From: Enoplosus armatus
Lineage: Eukaryota; Chordata; Actinopteri; Centrarchiformes; Enoplosidae
Reading direction: 5' to 3'
Length of the DNA: 64,000 bases
Assembly (NCBI RefSeq): GCF_043641665.1
Contig: NC_092190.1
Coordinates: forward strand, 14,754,048 to 14,818,047
Both the position numbers and the translations under genes were made by a program. The notes under the pieces are model-generated. The model searched no databases. It saw only the letters and a list, made by a program, of their open reading frames with translations, and was not told the origin of the DNA. Below are positions 1 to 12,335 of this stretch, one piece after another (position 1 is the first letter of the stretch; each line of letters opens with the position of its first letter).

Positions 1-3000
1 GAATTATAAACCCTGGTTGCACTTTTATTCAATTACTTTTAAAGGGCCGTCACCGTAGGCTTAATGGTTGTCGTAAAATAAGCAATGAGTGGAATGTCCC
101 CCCAGCATGTGTTTTATGAGCAGTCATTATAGATAAATAATTTTTAAATTATATGACCTTCAATTAAATTGTTCAGTGATTGTATTCTTTTCCCTCTAAC
201 TTGTTGAATATGGTTAAAATGTGTATATGAAGCTGTTTTTCAGATGACTGCAGCATTGCAGGCTCTTATTAAAGAAATGCTCGTGGCCTGGAACATGGAA
301 CGCCATTGGCTATTGTAAAAATCACTTTCATTCAGTTTCTCCAGGAGCTAGTTTATTAAACCATAATTTCTCTTTGCCTAGACTTAATGGAGTTCACTTG
401 TATTGATTCCAGACCCTTAAGAAAAGTGAATAGCCATCTCTAATTTAGCTTCATGTCGTTATATACATTGGGATCCAATTTTATAAGGAGACAATTAGGT
501 TCACTGAGGTGTTTTTAGGATAATGCAGCACAGAGGAATGGAATAACACGGCCAAAGATATCAGACTTATCATCTTTTTAGTACATTGTTCTATTGTGTT
601 TTTTTCAATGATAGTTGCTGTTTGATCAACAAAAGGACATTTAGTTATCACTTTCTGTATGCGTGGGCTGTAATGCCACATTTGTTATCAGCCTCTCTTG
701 CTCTCTCTCCAGCCTCAGTTGTACTGGAGTGATCTAGGTTTCAGCTCTTGGCTGCAATCAGGCCAGTCACAGTGAGTGGTCTGAGTCCCACTGGACACGG
801 CAGAAGTGTTCTGGTGCTCCTGCCAATACACTCCCACCCTGGCCATCTGTAGATGAGCCTTTTCTCCTCTAACTCCCTGCTTTTCCCTCCCTTCTCCTCG
901 ACCAGGGTGCTGCTCCGTCTGTCAGAGATGTCAGTGCAATGATGGCGTGGAGAAATAATTTGGAAACTCAATGCGTAATGCATTTCTTCCTACAGTCTCC
1001 ATGCCATGTTCATGGTAGACAGGGACAGTGGATATTTAATATTGAATTAACAATACCTTGGCTTAGAGAGGTGGAGAGCTTTCTTGCAGCAGAGGGGGTT
1101 GGCTAATTTATTTTTTCATTCACTACAGAGTTTTTTTTAAGTCCCATTAAGATTAAAATACATCCATACAAGAAGGTCCTGCTTTGAATTTTATAGATCC
1201 AAGTTTCTTTAACTGCAGGTCAGGACCTAAAAAGGGTGGCAGGTCTACATCTTTAGGGTCATCATCTATATCCAATATGACAAGACTAGTAATATGTTTT
1301 AATGAGCTTGGGGCCCAGGGTGAGAGATTATAAATCTCCCATTTATTCCTCAGGCTGAATACGGCTTAAGAATAATGGCTGGTTAAGAATATGGCTGAGC
1401 ACATATTGCCGTTAAGTGGAAACCTTGTGATGCCAAATTTAGTGAATTTCATATTTTTACTTTAGCTGATGGGTTTCCGATTCTCAGACTGAAAAAATGC
1501 TTAGAGTGAAAGCCTGTCAAACCCCACTGGATTTGCTGAAAACATGTGGTTATGTTAAAAATACAGCTGCTAAATCTCAGCAGTGATACTGTTGACCACT
1601 GTGCACCTCCTCAGGAGTAAATTGAGATTGTTGCCCTGCTCAAACGCCTCTCGAAGAAACAGACCTTAACTCCAATAACTTTTGAAGTTAAACACAATAC
1701 AAGTGTTGCTATTCTGCTTGTCAGTGAAATCAATCACATGTAGCTGTCACCAGGCTGACATACGGGACTTGAAATGCCCTCAATTATACTAACATCCTGA
1801 CTGACTGACAGTGAGTTCATAAATGTAATTTCAAGATGGCCTAATTGGATCCATGAATGCTAGATAAATGCAAGACAGCCAGACAAGATTTTAGGTTTTA
1901 CATTTTCCTTTTTCTGACATCATTGTCAAAAACAATAATAATGCTAATAATTTGCTACTGTTGAAAGGCTGACAAACCCCCGTGTCAGTATAGCCCCCAA
2001 ACTTCTATCTACTAAGTGATGCAATGAATTTGCCTCCTTCTTCACTGAAGAAATTCATTAAATTACACAAGCTGTCATTACTTCCATATCTGGTATTGGT
2101 TCTGCATTGGGTCCACTTAAAACCAATTCAATTAGCATGACACAATTTTACCCCATCAACTATGAAACTTGTGCAACCTCTGAAATCCTCTTCCTTCTGC
2201 CTTGATATTCTCCCAACAGGCTTTTTCAAAGTGTTTTTAACTGTATGGCATCAGATCTTCTGCAAATAGTCAAAACTTCTCTTCTCAGGCGGTTTCCCAC
2301 AGGAAAAAACTGCAGTTCACTCTTAAAAAAGAACAATCTAGACAACTCACCAATGAACAATTACATGCCCATATAAAACCTTCCATTTTAAAATCATGGA
2401 AAAGGCTGTTTTTCAATAATGAACACCTTCCATTGTTTTGATGCTTTCCAGTAAGGATTTCAACCACACCACAGCACAGAGAAGGCTCATGTTAAGGTCT
2501 GGAATGACATCCACTTAAACACAGATGGTGGAAATGTTTCAGTCTTGGTATTGGTAGATCTCAGTGCTGCATTGGACACAGTCGACTGTGTCGAGTGTAC
2601 AAAAATGACGTGGAGTTCCCCAAGGCTCCATTCTTGGGCCTCTTCTGTTGAACATCTGTATGCTCTCACTAGCTCAGATTATGGAAAACAACAAATTATC
2701 TAACCATAATTATGCAGACGACAGATTTATATAACAATATCACCAGGTGACTATGGGCCCATGCAAGCACTGAGTAGGTACACTGAACAAATCAATGATT
2801 GGATGAGCCAACATTTCCTTTAATTAAACAAAGATAAAATTGTTTTTAGAGCCAAAGAAGAACAATTAAAAGTTAGTGCTCAGCTTCAGTCGCTAATGTT
2901 AAAGACCACAAACCAGGCCAGAAATCATGGTGTAGTCATGGGACTCAGAAACGTCAATAAAAATATCCAGACAATTAGCTTACTATCACCTTAATAATAT

Positions 3001-4627
3001 ATCTAGAATTAAAGGACTTGTGTCTCAGCAAGAGTTAGAAAACCTCGTCCATGCGTTTCTCTTCAGTAGGCTTGACTACAGTAATGCTTCACAGGTCTCC
3101 CTAACAGGTCGATCAGACAGCTGCAGCTGGTTCAGAACATTGCAGCTAAAGTCTTCACTCAGACCAGGAGAGACCACATCACTCCAGTTCTCAGATCTTT
3201 ACACTGGCTTCCTGTTTGTCAAAGAATTTATTTCAAAATGCTACTGTTGGTTCATAAAGCACTGAATGGTTTAATTTCTGATCTGCTGCTCTGTTATGAA
3301 CCGTCCAGACTCAGCCCGTCTGGTTCAGGTCTGTTCACTGTCCACAGAGTCAAAACTAAACATGGAGAAGCAGCATTCAGTTTTTATATCTGGATCAAAC
3401 TTCCAGAAAACCTGAAATCAGCTCCAACCCTCAGTTCTTTTTAATCTGTGTACGCAACTTTTCTATTTGCAGCTGCATTTTATTAAGTTCAACTTACTAC
3501 TTATTCATATCTTGCACTGCAGTGTCATTTTTATTCTACTGTTTTATCTATTTTATTCTATTTAAGCTTATTTTTATGTTATTTTATTTTACTCTTTTAC
3601 ATTCTACTTAACTGTTTATATTGTCTTTTCTTGATGCTTTTTATGTCTTATGTAAAGTGCTTTGAATTACCTTATTGTTGAACGGTGCTATACAAATAAA
3701 AATGTCTTGCCTTTAATAAAGATCAAGTGCTAGCAGAGGAGGACGGCAGGGGGAGCAGAAAGAGGAGGAAGGAAGAGTAAAGAAGAAAATAAGTGTTTCT
3801 GATCTTTTTGTATTTGGTCTGAAGTAACCATATTTGTAACTATAAAACAATATTTATGTATATATAACAGCTACATTTCACTTTAAAAGCTGCAGTAACC
3901 GTGTACGTTTAGTGCAGTATTTTGCAGCTTTGTTTGGTTTTTTTTTCTCTTTGGCTGAAGCTTCAGTGACTAATCCTCCACCTTCCAACAGTACTAGTAA
4001 TCAAGCATTTTGCCTGTCAACTAGGTGTGAGGCAAAGCTTTCATTTCACACCTGAACTGGTGTTCTGTTATAATATGACTGCAGTGTTGTGTACTCTGGG
4101 TGAGTGTGTGTGTGAGTGTGAGTGTGCATGCTTGCCTGACTGTGCATGCAAAGCTCTCAGAAGATCAATAAGCCAACAAGAACAACAACTGCTAAGAAAT
4201 ATGAATGTATGTATAGTGTAACCTGCAGTATATTGCATGTAAAAGGGTTATTGTCAGCTGGTCAGTGATTGCTATAGGGAGATATTTCTTCTGAATCATG
4301 AATCACTACTTGGGCTGCTCTTAAGCTTGAGTCCAGTGTTATGAAGCAGAACATTAATTTTCTTCTTGTTGTAGTCTGCGGTATTTCATTGCAAGTGTGC
4401 TTCTTCTGAAAATTTTAACCCAGTACACATCAGTGCCGGACTTTCTGTATTTCAATCAGAGTGCTGCACAGGTAGCGATGTTGATGTTTCACCAACAGCA
4501 GCACAGATTGTTCACTGAAAGTAAAAATGTTAAACAAAAAAAAAACATTTATGCATTTAAAAGAACTGAATTATGAAAAACTCTTGTTTTTGGTTGCAGG
4601 TATTGACTATCTGCCTCTTTCCCACAG
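1..4627 (+). other. marchf4: MARCHF4 intron, left part of window
   Basis: There is no convincing coding exon before 4628. The stretch is AT-rich, contains the LINE remnant at about 2240-3712, and otherwise shows only short unsupported reading frames. Because the exon at 4628 begins mid-RING, this region must be intron of the MARCHF4-like gene, although I cannot see where its first exon ends. Confidence 0.7.
2240..3712 (+). mobile_element. Degraded L2/Rex1-type non-LTR retrotransposon (LINE), 3' part
   Basis: Broken reverse-transcriptase reading frame in sense orientation. Recognisable pieces in order are a 'leading to GPLLFNIYMLSL' segment near 2630-2665, a YADD-like catalytic box near 2713, a segment matching LxxAFxxSRLDY at 3044-3076, the LHWLPV-like block near 3200, and ALNGLISDLLL near 3260. 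These are typical of L2/Rex1-clade elements of fish. Several frameshifts and stops interrupt it, so it is dead. The tail at about 3655-3705 (aagtgctttgaatta then gctatacaaataaa) is the usual 3' end of this class. It is 5'-truncated and sits in a MARCHF4 intron. Confidence 0.8.
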
Positions 4628-7600
4628 GGGGAGCTCCTGAGCCCATGTCGGTGCTGTGGGTCAGTACGCTGCACCCACCAGCCCTGCCTCATCAAATGGA
4701 TCAGCGAGAGAGGTTCCTGGGCCTGTGAGCTCTGCTACTACAAATATCAGGTCATTGCCATCAGCACCAAGAACCCACTACAGGTGAGCTGTGGGTGTAA
4801 AGGGCAAAGGAAAAGACCTTAATGAAAAGCCAAGATTTTATCACTTATTGTAGGTGCTTGGAACTCGGAGGCTCTGGCAAGTCAACCGTCGGATGAAAAA
4901 CTCAAAACACTCAGTTGCTGTTTTACCATGTCCTTAGGAGAATTGTTGGGGTTTATGGGCATAGGGGAACAGTAGCTCCTTTGGATGCATTTTTGGTTTT
5001 CATATAGAAATGTATTTGGGACAAAACACCTAAAACAAAAGTCTTTTCTGCAGCTCTTGTTATACACGGATCATAAGCTGAGGAATTCAATTGAAAATGA
5101 AAGTTTTTGAATTAAACAAGGCTTTTGTCCTCTCTGATTTGTAGAATAGGAAGCTTGCAGAAGCAACTTCTCTCAGTTTTAGACTTTAGTGATATGATAG
5201 GGTCATTTTTCAAGGCAGCACTGATGTGTGAAAGATTAATTTTTGATTTTGTGCTTCAAATACCTAGAGTCACCTGTAGCTGAACCCCTACAGTTGTTTT
5301 TTTCTGTGAACAAAACTTTATTTGAAAATGCTTGACAAAATGAAAGATATGGATAATTCAAATGTTTTCCATGCACATATATATACCTGCCCGCGGACTG
5401 CGTCCTCCCTCCCCTTGGCAGCATTCCCCAAAGTTTAATAGTTTAGGAATCTGATTATCATCCTGATTAACTTTTATAATGTGAATGTTTTAATGAATTA
5501 TTTTGTACCCAATGAACCCGCTGATTGTATCTTCCCTTTGTTGGCACTTCTCTTTAAGTATTTGTCCCACCAAATATTTTCCAAGTATTAAGTAAAAGAC
5601 AAATGAGAATAGAATACCAAGAGCTAAGCCGTACTGTGGTCTGTGTCTTCCTGCAGTGGCAGGCCATCTCCCTGACAGTGATAGAGAAAGTGCAGATAGC
5701 AGCAGCCATCTTGGGCTCCCTGTTCCTGATGGCCAGCATCTCCTGGCTGGTGTGGTCGTCTTTCAGCCCGTCAGCCCGCTGGCAGCGACAAGATCTGCTT
5801 TTCCAGATCTGCTACGGCATGTATGGCTTCATGGATGTCGTCTGCATCGGTGAGGTGCTACATTTCACATTGCGTTTATTACTTGTTTACTTTGATTCTT
5901 ATAATTGCTCTTCGAATGAGTGTGTGCATTTTAAAACTGAGAATGATTCTGAGTGCGTCCAGTCTGGCCACATTATTCCAGGTGCATTATGCATTCAGCA
6001 GGCAAAGTAGACATAATGTCAAAAGGTTTTTTCAGCAGAGTCAATAATTATACCCGCCGGCTGTCCACAAATGAATGTGAATGCCATGAACAGTTTATTG
6101 ACAATCAGTACAACAAATCTTTGCCACATTGTCAACTACTTCCTATCAATATTGAGTGTGTGGAGTCTTGTCATGTTTCACTGGCTTATAATTTGTATTG
6201 CACGCATGATTGTTTGGCCACTTTTATTAATATTTTTGTAATATATTACAGTTACTATATTAAAGAACCCTACTTGATTAATTAAACATGAACTCTGAAT
6301 GTTCAAAACTGTTTGCAGCTACTGAAGTGGTTTTCATAGCATATATTGAAATGCCTTTCACTATAATAAGAGCTAAATTCAGGCAAACTTGACCATTGTG
6401 CGATGATATAACACACGAGAGAACCAAAGGTGCATTGAAGCATTTTTAAACATCTTCTGGATTTGCGCGGGCGTCGAAACTTGTAGCATCCGCTTTAAGC
6501 CTGCCGTCCTCCCATGGAGCCTGACGTGTTGTGGATGACTGTGTGATGGCATCTCACATTAAGAAAAACTCTTAACTGCCACTGCAGCAGGCAGCGGGAT
6601 GAGAGGAAGAGGAGATTGATTGTCTCCGGTTTGGTGGCGAGGATTGACTGTGGAGTCATTAACTCTGCACTCTGTAGAGATTAACTTGTCACCTGGCAGA
6701 CATTAAAGAGCAAAGACCTGACTTTCACTTATCCCCAAAGTTAGAGTGGGAGAGGAACAGAGCTGAAGAGAGGCAGGATTTTATCAATAAACTAAATAAA
6801 TATGGAAGTATTCAATGTCTTTATTTGGCAGTACAGCTTCTATATGGAGTTCTTCTCAGATTCAGCAGACTAGAAAACATCCGTTCACACAGGATTTGCC
6901 TCTACATGACTTCAATATGAAAGAAAATGCATTAAAGGCTTGGGGTCGAAGCGTCTCTTGTTACAGATTGATTTCAATTTTCCAGATGCTGAGTTCAATA
7001 AACACGAATCAATAAGCAATTTTAAACTGTGATAAGATGCCACCGAACAACCCCAGAGAACAGATGCATCATTTTTGCTAACCTAAATCAAAAAGTGATG
7101 AGTGAGTGTTGCTGGGTCATAAGTTGTGCCATGTCTACAGTTTTTCTAAGAAATAAAGATCTTATCTCGGGGTTATGGTGCAATTCTTTAAAGATGAGTT
7201 GCTTTGTTCTGCTACTCCCACGGCTAATACTTCCTGCAGGCTTTAACACAGTGGATCTACCACTGCAGAGATATATATCACTTTGTGGTGCCATTAAGAC
7301 TGCTGCCAGACAGTGACATTGTCTAATTGATGCTCTCGTCTCCACAGCATTAATTGTCCACGAGGGACCTTCTGTGTTTCGTATCTTCCACCGCTGGCAG
7401 GCCGTGAACCAGCAGTGGAAAGTCCTGAACTATGATAAGTCTATGGACAGCGATGACCTGAAGAACACCACTGTGGACAGGACTCTGTCTCAGCCCAGCC
7501 CAGGCTTTCAGACTGGGGTAGGAGTGTCCACCTCCACCTCCTCACTGATGGTGGTAGCCTCCACAGCCGCCGGCTCCACCTCTACAACCATGGTGACGGC

Positions 7601-7769
7601 CGCAGGAGGGCTGGGAGCACACGTGGACCCGAACAGCGGCAGCGCAGTGCCAGACCAACACTGTCCCTACAACATCCTCCACCTCCTCAGCCACCTGAGG
7701 CAGCCGGAGGCCCGCAACCAACCCAGCAATAGCACGCGAGAGCTGGTAATGAGAGTCACCACAGTCTGA
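4628..7769 (+). CDS. marchf4: MARCHF4-like membrane E3 ubiquitin ligase, 3' three exons (partial)
   Basis: Membrane-bound RING-CH ubiquitin ligase that tags surface and Golgi membrane proteins. Three coding exons are visible: 4628-4783, 5657-5849 and 7348-7769 (stop TGA at 7767), joining in frame to give the last 256 residues; the large first exon lies left of the window. Exon one carries the second half of the RING-CH finger (CRC, CTHQPC, CELC). Exon two encodes two hydrophobic membrane segments (around [19 protein letters not shown] and [15 protein letters not shown]). Exon three continues with VHEGPSVF and [18 protein letters not shown], a low-complexity Ser/Thr/Ala stretch, and the C-terminus [10 protein letters not shown], a PDZ-type ligand shared by MARCHF4/9/11. 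MARCHF4 is preferred over 9 and 11 because of the [10 protein letters not shown] ending and because XRCC5 and TMEM169 are nearby, as on human 2q35. All junctions have GT-AG sites. Confidence 0.88.
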
Positions 7770-7930
7770 GGAGTCAGTTGAGGCCTTATCTCACATGGAG
7801 GTGAAAGATTTATGAACCAGCTGACAGTGGAAAAAATAGTCTCATCTTTACTGCACTGGATTAATACCATGTTCTTGTTTGTTTCAAAATGCATCTCTGA
7901 TGTCCTTACATGGATTGAATAAAAGTCGAA
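7770..7930 (+). other. marchf4: MARCHF4 3' UTR with proximal poly(A) signal
   Basis: The first canonical AATAAA after the MARCHF4 stop codon is at 7918-7923, about 150 bases downstream. A longer 3' UTR using later signals cannot be excluded, since vertebrate MARCHF4 transcripts often have long tails. Confidence 0.45.
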
Positions 7931-10914
7931 GTTGTTTGATTTGCAGAATTGGTTGGAAAATAGTTATTTTTGATATTTGAGGTAAAGAAAATTTGCTAAC
8001 ATGTGCATAGATGTTCATTCCTGATGTTTGGGAACAATATGCCGTGAAGAGAATCTAAGCTCAAAGGTCCCCTGACTGTTGGTTGAGAGTTTTATTTGGC
8101 TTTGGAGTTTAGATTCTCACAACATTTTTACCTGGACATCTGTCTGTATTATATAACAATGATCTGAAAATAATGGTAGAAAGAACTGTTTAATCAAATT
8201 TATTACTATTTCTTTATTCTTTAATCTGCATCTGGATCCGGATCTTCATCAAATCAGTGATAATTAGTGACAATTATGGAAGACTTTTCCTCATTTAAGT
8301 AAATGCAGTAGTTCATGAGAGAATCGTGAAAAACTACCCTATCTCTGCATATTAAATGGATGTACTGCAGCTTTTCTCTGTTGCCCATATGCATGGCAGA
8401 CATTGCGCTATAAAACTGTAAATGCAGTGATCAAAACGTCAAAAACGTTCACTTAACCTTTAATGATTTCTGGTTCTTTTCACTAAGTTCCTTACTTTTC
8501 CAAATATCACATTGAAATCACAGTTTACTAATGAAAAATCGATTTCTGTGTAAAAATGTGCTAAACTTTTATCATAAGACATAATCAGTTTGAAGTCACA
8601 TGTAAAGAGACACACCAGGTTGGACACCTTCTGTATGTCAAAAAATAGAAGCAGAGATAGAAGGAGTTGCAGCTGTTGAATGTAAGGTGGGAGTTGTTAA
8701 CCTTTGTCATATTAGATGTAGTGAGGCTCCATCACACATAGTGCTGCAGTTGAGGTGATGCTCTCATCCCATGCAAGATACTATGGACAGCCATCAGCTA
8801 GTTTGTGTAATTGCTTCTGCCACCATCTCCACAAAAAGAAACCCTTCTCTGCTCCAAAGCAGAGGTGTCACTTGCAGTCCATTAGGGACATATTCATGTT
8901 CACATTTGCCTCACAAAGCCAGTGATTTCTTCGTCTCTTGGCTCTCAGACTCAGATTATGCTCTTTGATATTTATTCACAGCTCTTTGATTCGTATCCAT
9001 GAAAGATCAATTTTATCCCCAGGGACACCAGATCTCTAAAGCATGTTGTGGGAGGGAAGAAATACTGTTAAAACATGGTCATGGCAGGGCGGAGAGGGGG
9101 GAATTTATTGATGTTACTAATTTTTTTCTCCACAATGTCAACAGACACTGACCCTATGATTCTGTGCAGGGAAGACATTGTGCATTATTCTACAGTTTCT
9201 CATTTGGATGCCTTAAAAAAAAAAACATTTTGATGCTAATATTATCCATTACAAGCAAAAAGCCAAAGCTGATCATGGTGTGAAACATTTTTGTGGAGCT
9301 CTGCCTCAGATGCCTTTGAGCCTTTTCCAACATGCATTACATTAAAACACATCATTAGCTTAAAAATACATCTGATACGAATGATCTGCATGAATTTATG
9401 TGATGCTGGAGCTTAATTTCATGCAATTTATTTTTTATTCCTGTAGGTTTTTGCAATGCAGCAGTCCACTGTAACCTCATCTTACACTGTTTTCTAGTAT
9501 TTCATTGCTGCTCAAAAGGAAAACAAAATATTCCATGCTGTCAAAAAGCCTAATCATGAAGTGCTTTACCTACTTTCTGTTTATTAGCCTTTAGTATTCG
9601 TCCTAATTAATTTCCATATTATCTGGTGGATGTGCTATTTTGCAACTCTGCTGTTCCTCATCATATTCAAATGCCAGGAGAACAATATCTGCAGAGAATC
9701 AGGTAGCGCTGTGATTTTCTGCTGAATTATTTAAGCCATGAAGTGCTGATATCAATGGGTGGGAGCTGCTGTATAGAAACCTACTTGCAAGGAGCTGGGA
9801 GGTTGCAGAGAGTTCAGCATGAATCTGCTTGCCTCAGTTTTCTTCACACCTTGTCTCTGTGAATTCACAGGCACGCTCACCTAGCTTTGATCAAACTCAC
9901 ACAACAACCAAATGCATTGGAATTTATTACCTGAAACATCCTCTTTCAGGATTACATATGGAGCGTGTCTCCAGCAGTTTAAATATTTAACCACGCTCTG
10001 GTGCACATGTTCAGATCATACCTATTTCATGCTTGAGAAATAACACACTGCATGTTGTTGTTGGAGCGGGGAGTTTGAAGTGGCACTTACCTTTAATGCT
10101 GTATTCTCTATTCAAAGTTATCTCTGTTCTTAAGACCATCTTTTTCAACAATATACTAACCCCTGCATTTCCATTCATAGTTTTCAGGTTTCATTTAATC
10201 ACTGGATAATCTCAACACAGTAAAATTGGAGCCAAGGCAGAACTACTCTGCTGTGGCAATTTCGTCAATTTTAGCTTGAAGGATGACAAAAAAGAAGTCA
10301 GATTTTCCACCAAATTTTAAAGATTTTAGTGTTTCTATTAATGTTTAATTTTAATATTTCTGCTAATGCAAATAATTGAGGCAGTTTGCAAAGCCTGAAT
10401 GTGTGAAATTCATATGAAGCAGCGATTTCAGAAGGGGTTGTCTTTCTCCTGGTCGGTGTACAGTGTAATAAAACCATTGTACGCATTGCTTTCATCTGCA
10501 GAAAATTGACCCAAAAAGGATTTTTGCAGACTACATAAAACACTGAACCTTTGAAACTGGGTAAATTGCGTACAGCTAATGTGTTATTCAAGCAGGTCAT
10601 CTGAAGTCTGAATAACACTGGCAGAAAGCACTGTATTCACTCCCTGCAACTCCTCCTGCCTCTGAAAATGAAAAGGAGCATTTTGAAGAGATGAAATGAA
10701 ATAGCAGGTAATAGAGAAGCTAAAAGCATTGATGGTCACTGACAATGCTGGGTGAAATTGCAGGAGAGGCAGCCTTCACACTTTTGGTCCAGTTCTTCCT
10801 TTTGAATGTAGAGACATACATCCGTCCTTTTCCTACACCCTCTTTTAACAGTTCAGTTTCTGATGCAGGATTCTTTAATCATCACAGACAGTCCAACATT
10901 ATGGCAATTTAGAG

Positions 10915-10979
10915 GTTACAGTTCAACTAATCTGCATGTTTTTGAGACTGTGGGAGGAAACCGAAGCACCCTGAGGAAA

Positions 10980-11032
<53 letters not shown>

Positions 11033-11150
11033 GAAGAAACTCCAAACAGGAAGTCTAGAGCTGAGATTTACACCCAGGACCTTCTTGCTGTGAGATGACA
11101 AGAATAAGCACTGAGCCACCACCACGCACCGCTCAGGGACTTTAAATCTG
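10915..11150 (+). repeat. Dispersed fish repeat with central (CA)n
   Basis: The phrases 'gactgtgggaggaaaccgaa', 'aggaagaaactccaaacagg' and 'acccaggaccttcttgctgtg' followed by 'cactgagccaccac' match a very common interspersed repeat seen across teleost genomes. I recognise the wording but cannot assign the family with certainty. A 47-bp CA run (10983-11029) has grown inside it. Confidence 0.6.
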
Positions 11151-11599
11151 AAACCACCCATTACTTCTAATCAGTATTTTATCTTTCCATTCTGTAGAAA
11201 GAGACTTTTAAAAGAGCGTAACCAATTGAAAAGATGAAAGGCATGCTGTACTTCACTTGTCAAAAATGATCTTCAGTAATAAAAATGATCCTCAGTGGCA
11301 TGTTTTTGTAGCTTGTGTTCTCCCCCTGGTGGCTCATCGATGCACTGCTCTTGAGGCAAAACAGTGCAAACAGCTTAATATTCACAGTAGTGTGGCAGCG
11401 ATTTAGAGGCCTGGACCCAGGCAACTCTCAGTATGCACTTTCAACAGTATATACTCTGATGTGTAGTTGCAATAATTCAATTACAACTACAATTAGGAGT
11501 TTGATGTCAGTTGCAAACATGAAACCCGTCACCTGCTGGCTCTGGGATGATAGTCTCTGTACACAATCGAACATAGGGACCGCCCTATGGTAGCGTATG

Positions 11600-11995
11600 A
11601 TAGATAAAACATGATAGTATTCCGACCCCTTCATTTTTCTCACTTTTTATTGTGTTGCAGCTTCATGCTGAAATAGCTCAACCTACACTCAATACCCCAT
11701 AATGACAAAGTGAAAACAGGATTTTATTATTTTATAATTCAACTGAATTTACCACATGCAGGTGGATTCCAATCAAGGTGTAGAAACATCTCAAAGATGA
11801 TCAAGAGAAATGGGAGGCACCTGAGCTAGCAAAGGATCTGAATATTTATGTCAATGTGATATTTTAATACATTTGTAAAAATGTCTAAAATCCTGGTTTC
11901 GTTTTACCATTACAGGGTATTGAGTGCCGATTGATGAGGGAAGAAATGTGTTTTTAGCATGAGACAAAATGTGAAATACTTTCTGAATGCACTGT
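11600..11995. mobile_element. Tc1/mariner-like deletion derivative (MITE-like)
   Basis: The left part reads 'agtattccgaccccttca' and then 'cactttttattgtgttgcag' and 'ctcaataccccataatgaca'. The right part ends 'gtgaaatactttctgaatgcactgta', whose reverse complement (tacagtgcattcagaaagta) continues the same terminal motif. In between are 'ggattccaatcaaggtgtag' and 'acatctcaaagatgatcaag', also typical of the subterminal regions of fish Tc1-like elements. No transposase is left, so this is a non-autonomous internal-deletion copy with degraded ends. Confidence 0.65.
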
Positions 11996-12298
11996 ACACG
12001 GTCTCCCTGAGTCACAATTTAAATACGCTCTGCCACAAAAATAATCTGTTGTCAGCATACATGTATACATACTGGTGTGTAAGATACTTGTGTGCCCTGG
12101 TTTATTGAGGTCACTACAATCGTTGCTCCTCGTTCCTCTCCTCTGGGTGCACAGCTGCTCTCTACCTGTAAATGTTAATCTGGATGCAGCAGGCGTTTAG
12201 AGAGAGTGTAGCCCGGGGGAAAACAATCTCAGATGGCCTGCCTCTCTCTTAATCGCTCACTTGCTCACTCAGCATCTCTTCAGAAATGCACTCCCACC

Positions 12299-12300
<2 letters not shown>

Positions 12301-12332
<32 letters not shown>
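12301..12332 (+). repeat. (CA)n microsatellite
   Basis: About 16 CA units in the MARCHF4-COL6A2 intergenic region. Confidence 0.95.

Positions 12333-12335
<3 letters not shown>

Noticed and set aside
3020..3444. Host protein-coding gene at 3020-3444
   Set aside because: The two frames translate to C-terminal LINE reverse-transcriptase sequence with a frameshift between them and a typical L2/Rex1 tail after them.
5953..6285. Small open frame in a MARCHF4 intron
   Set aside because: It lies between two secure exons, has no recognisable domain and overlaps other random frames; treated as intronic noise.
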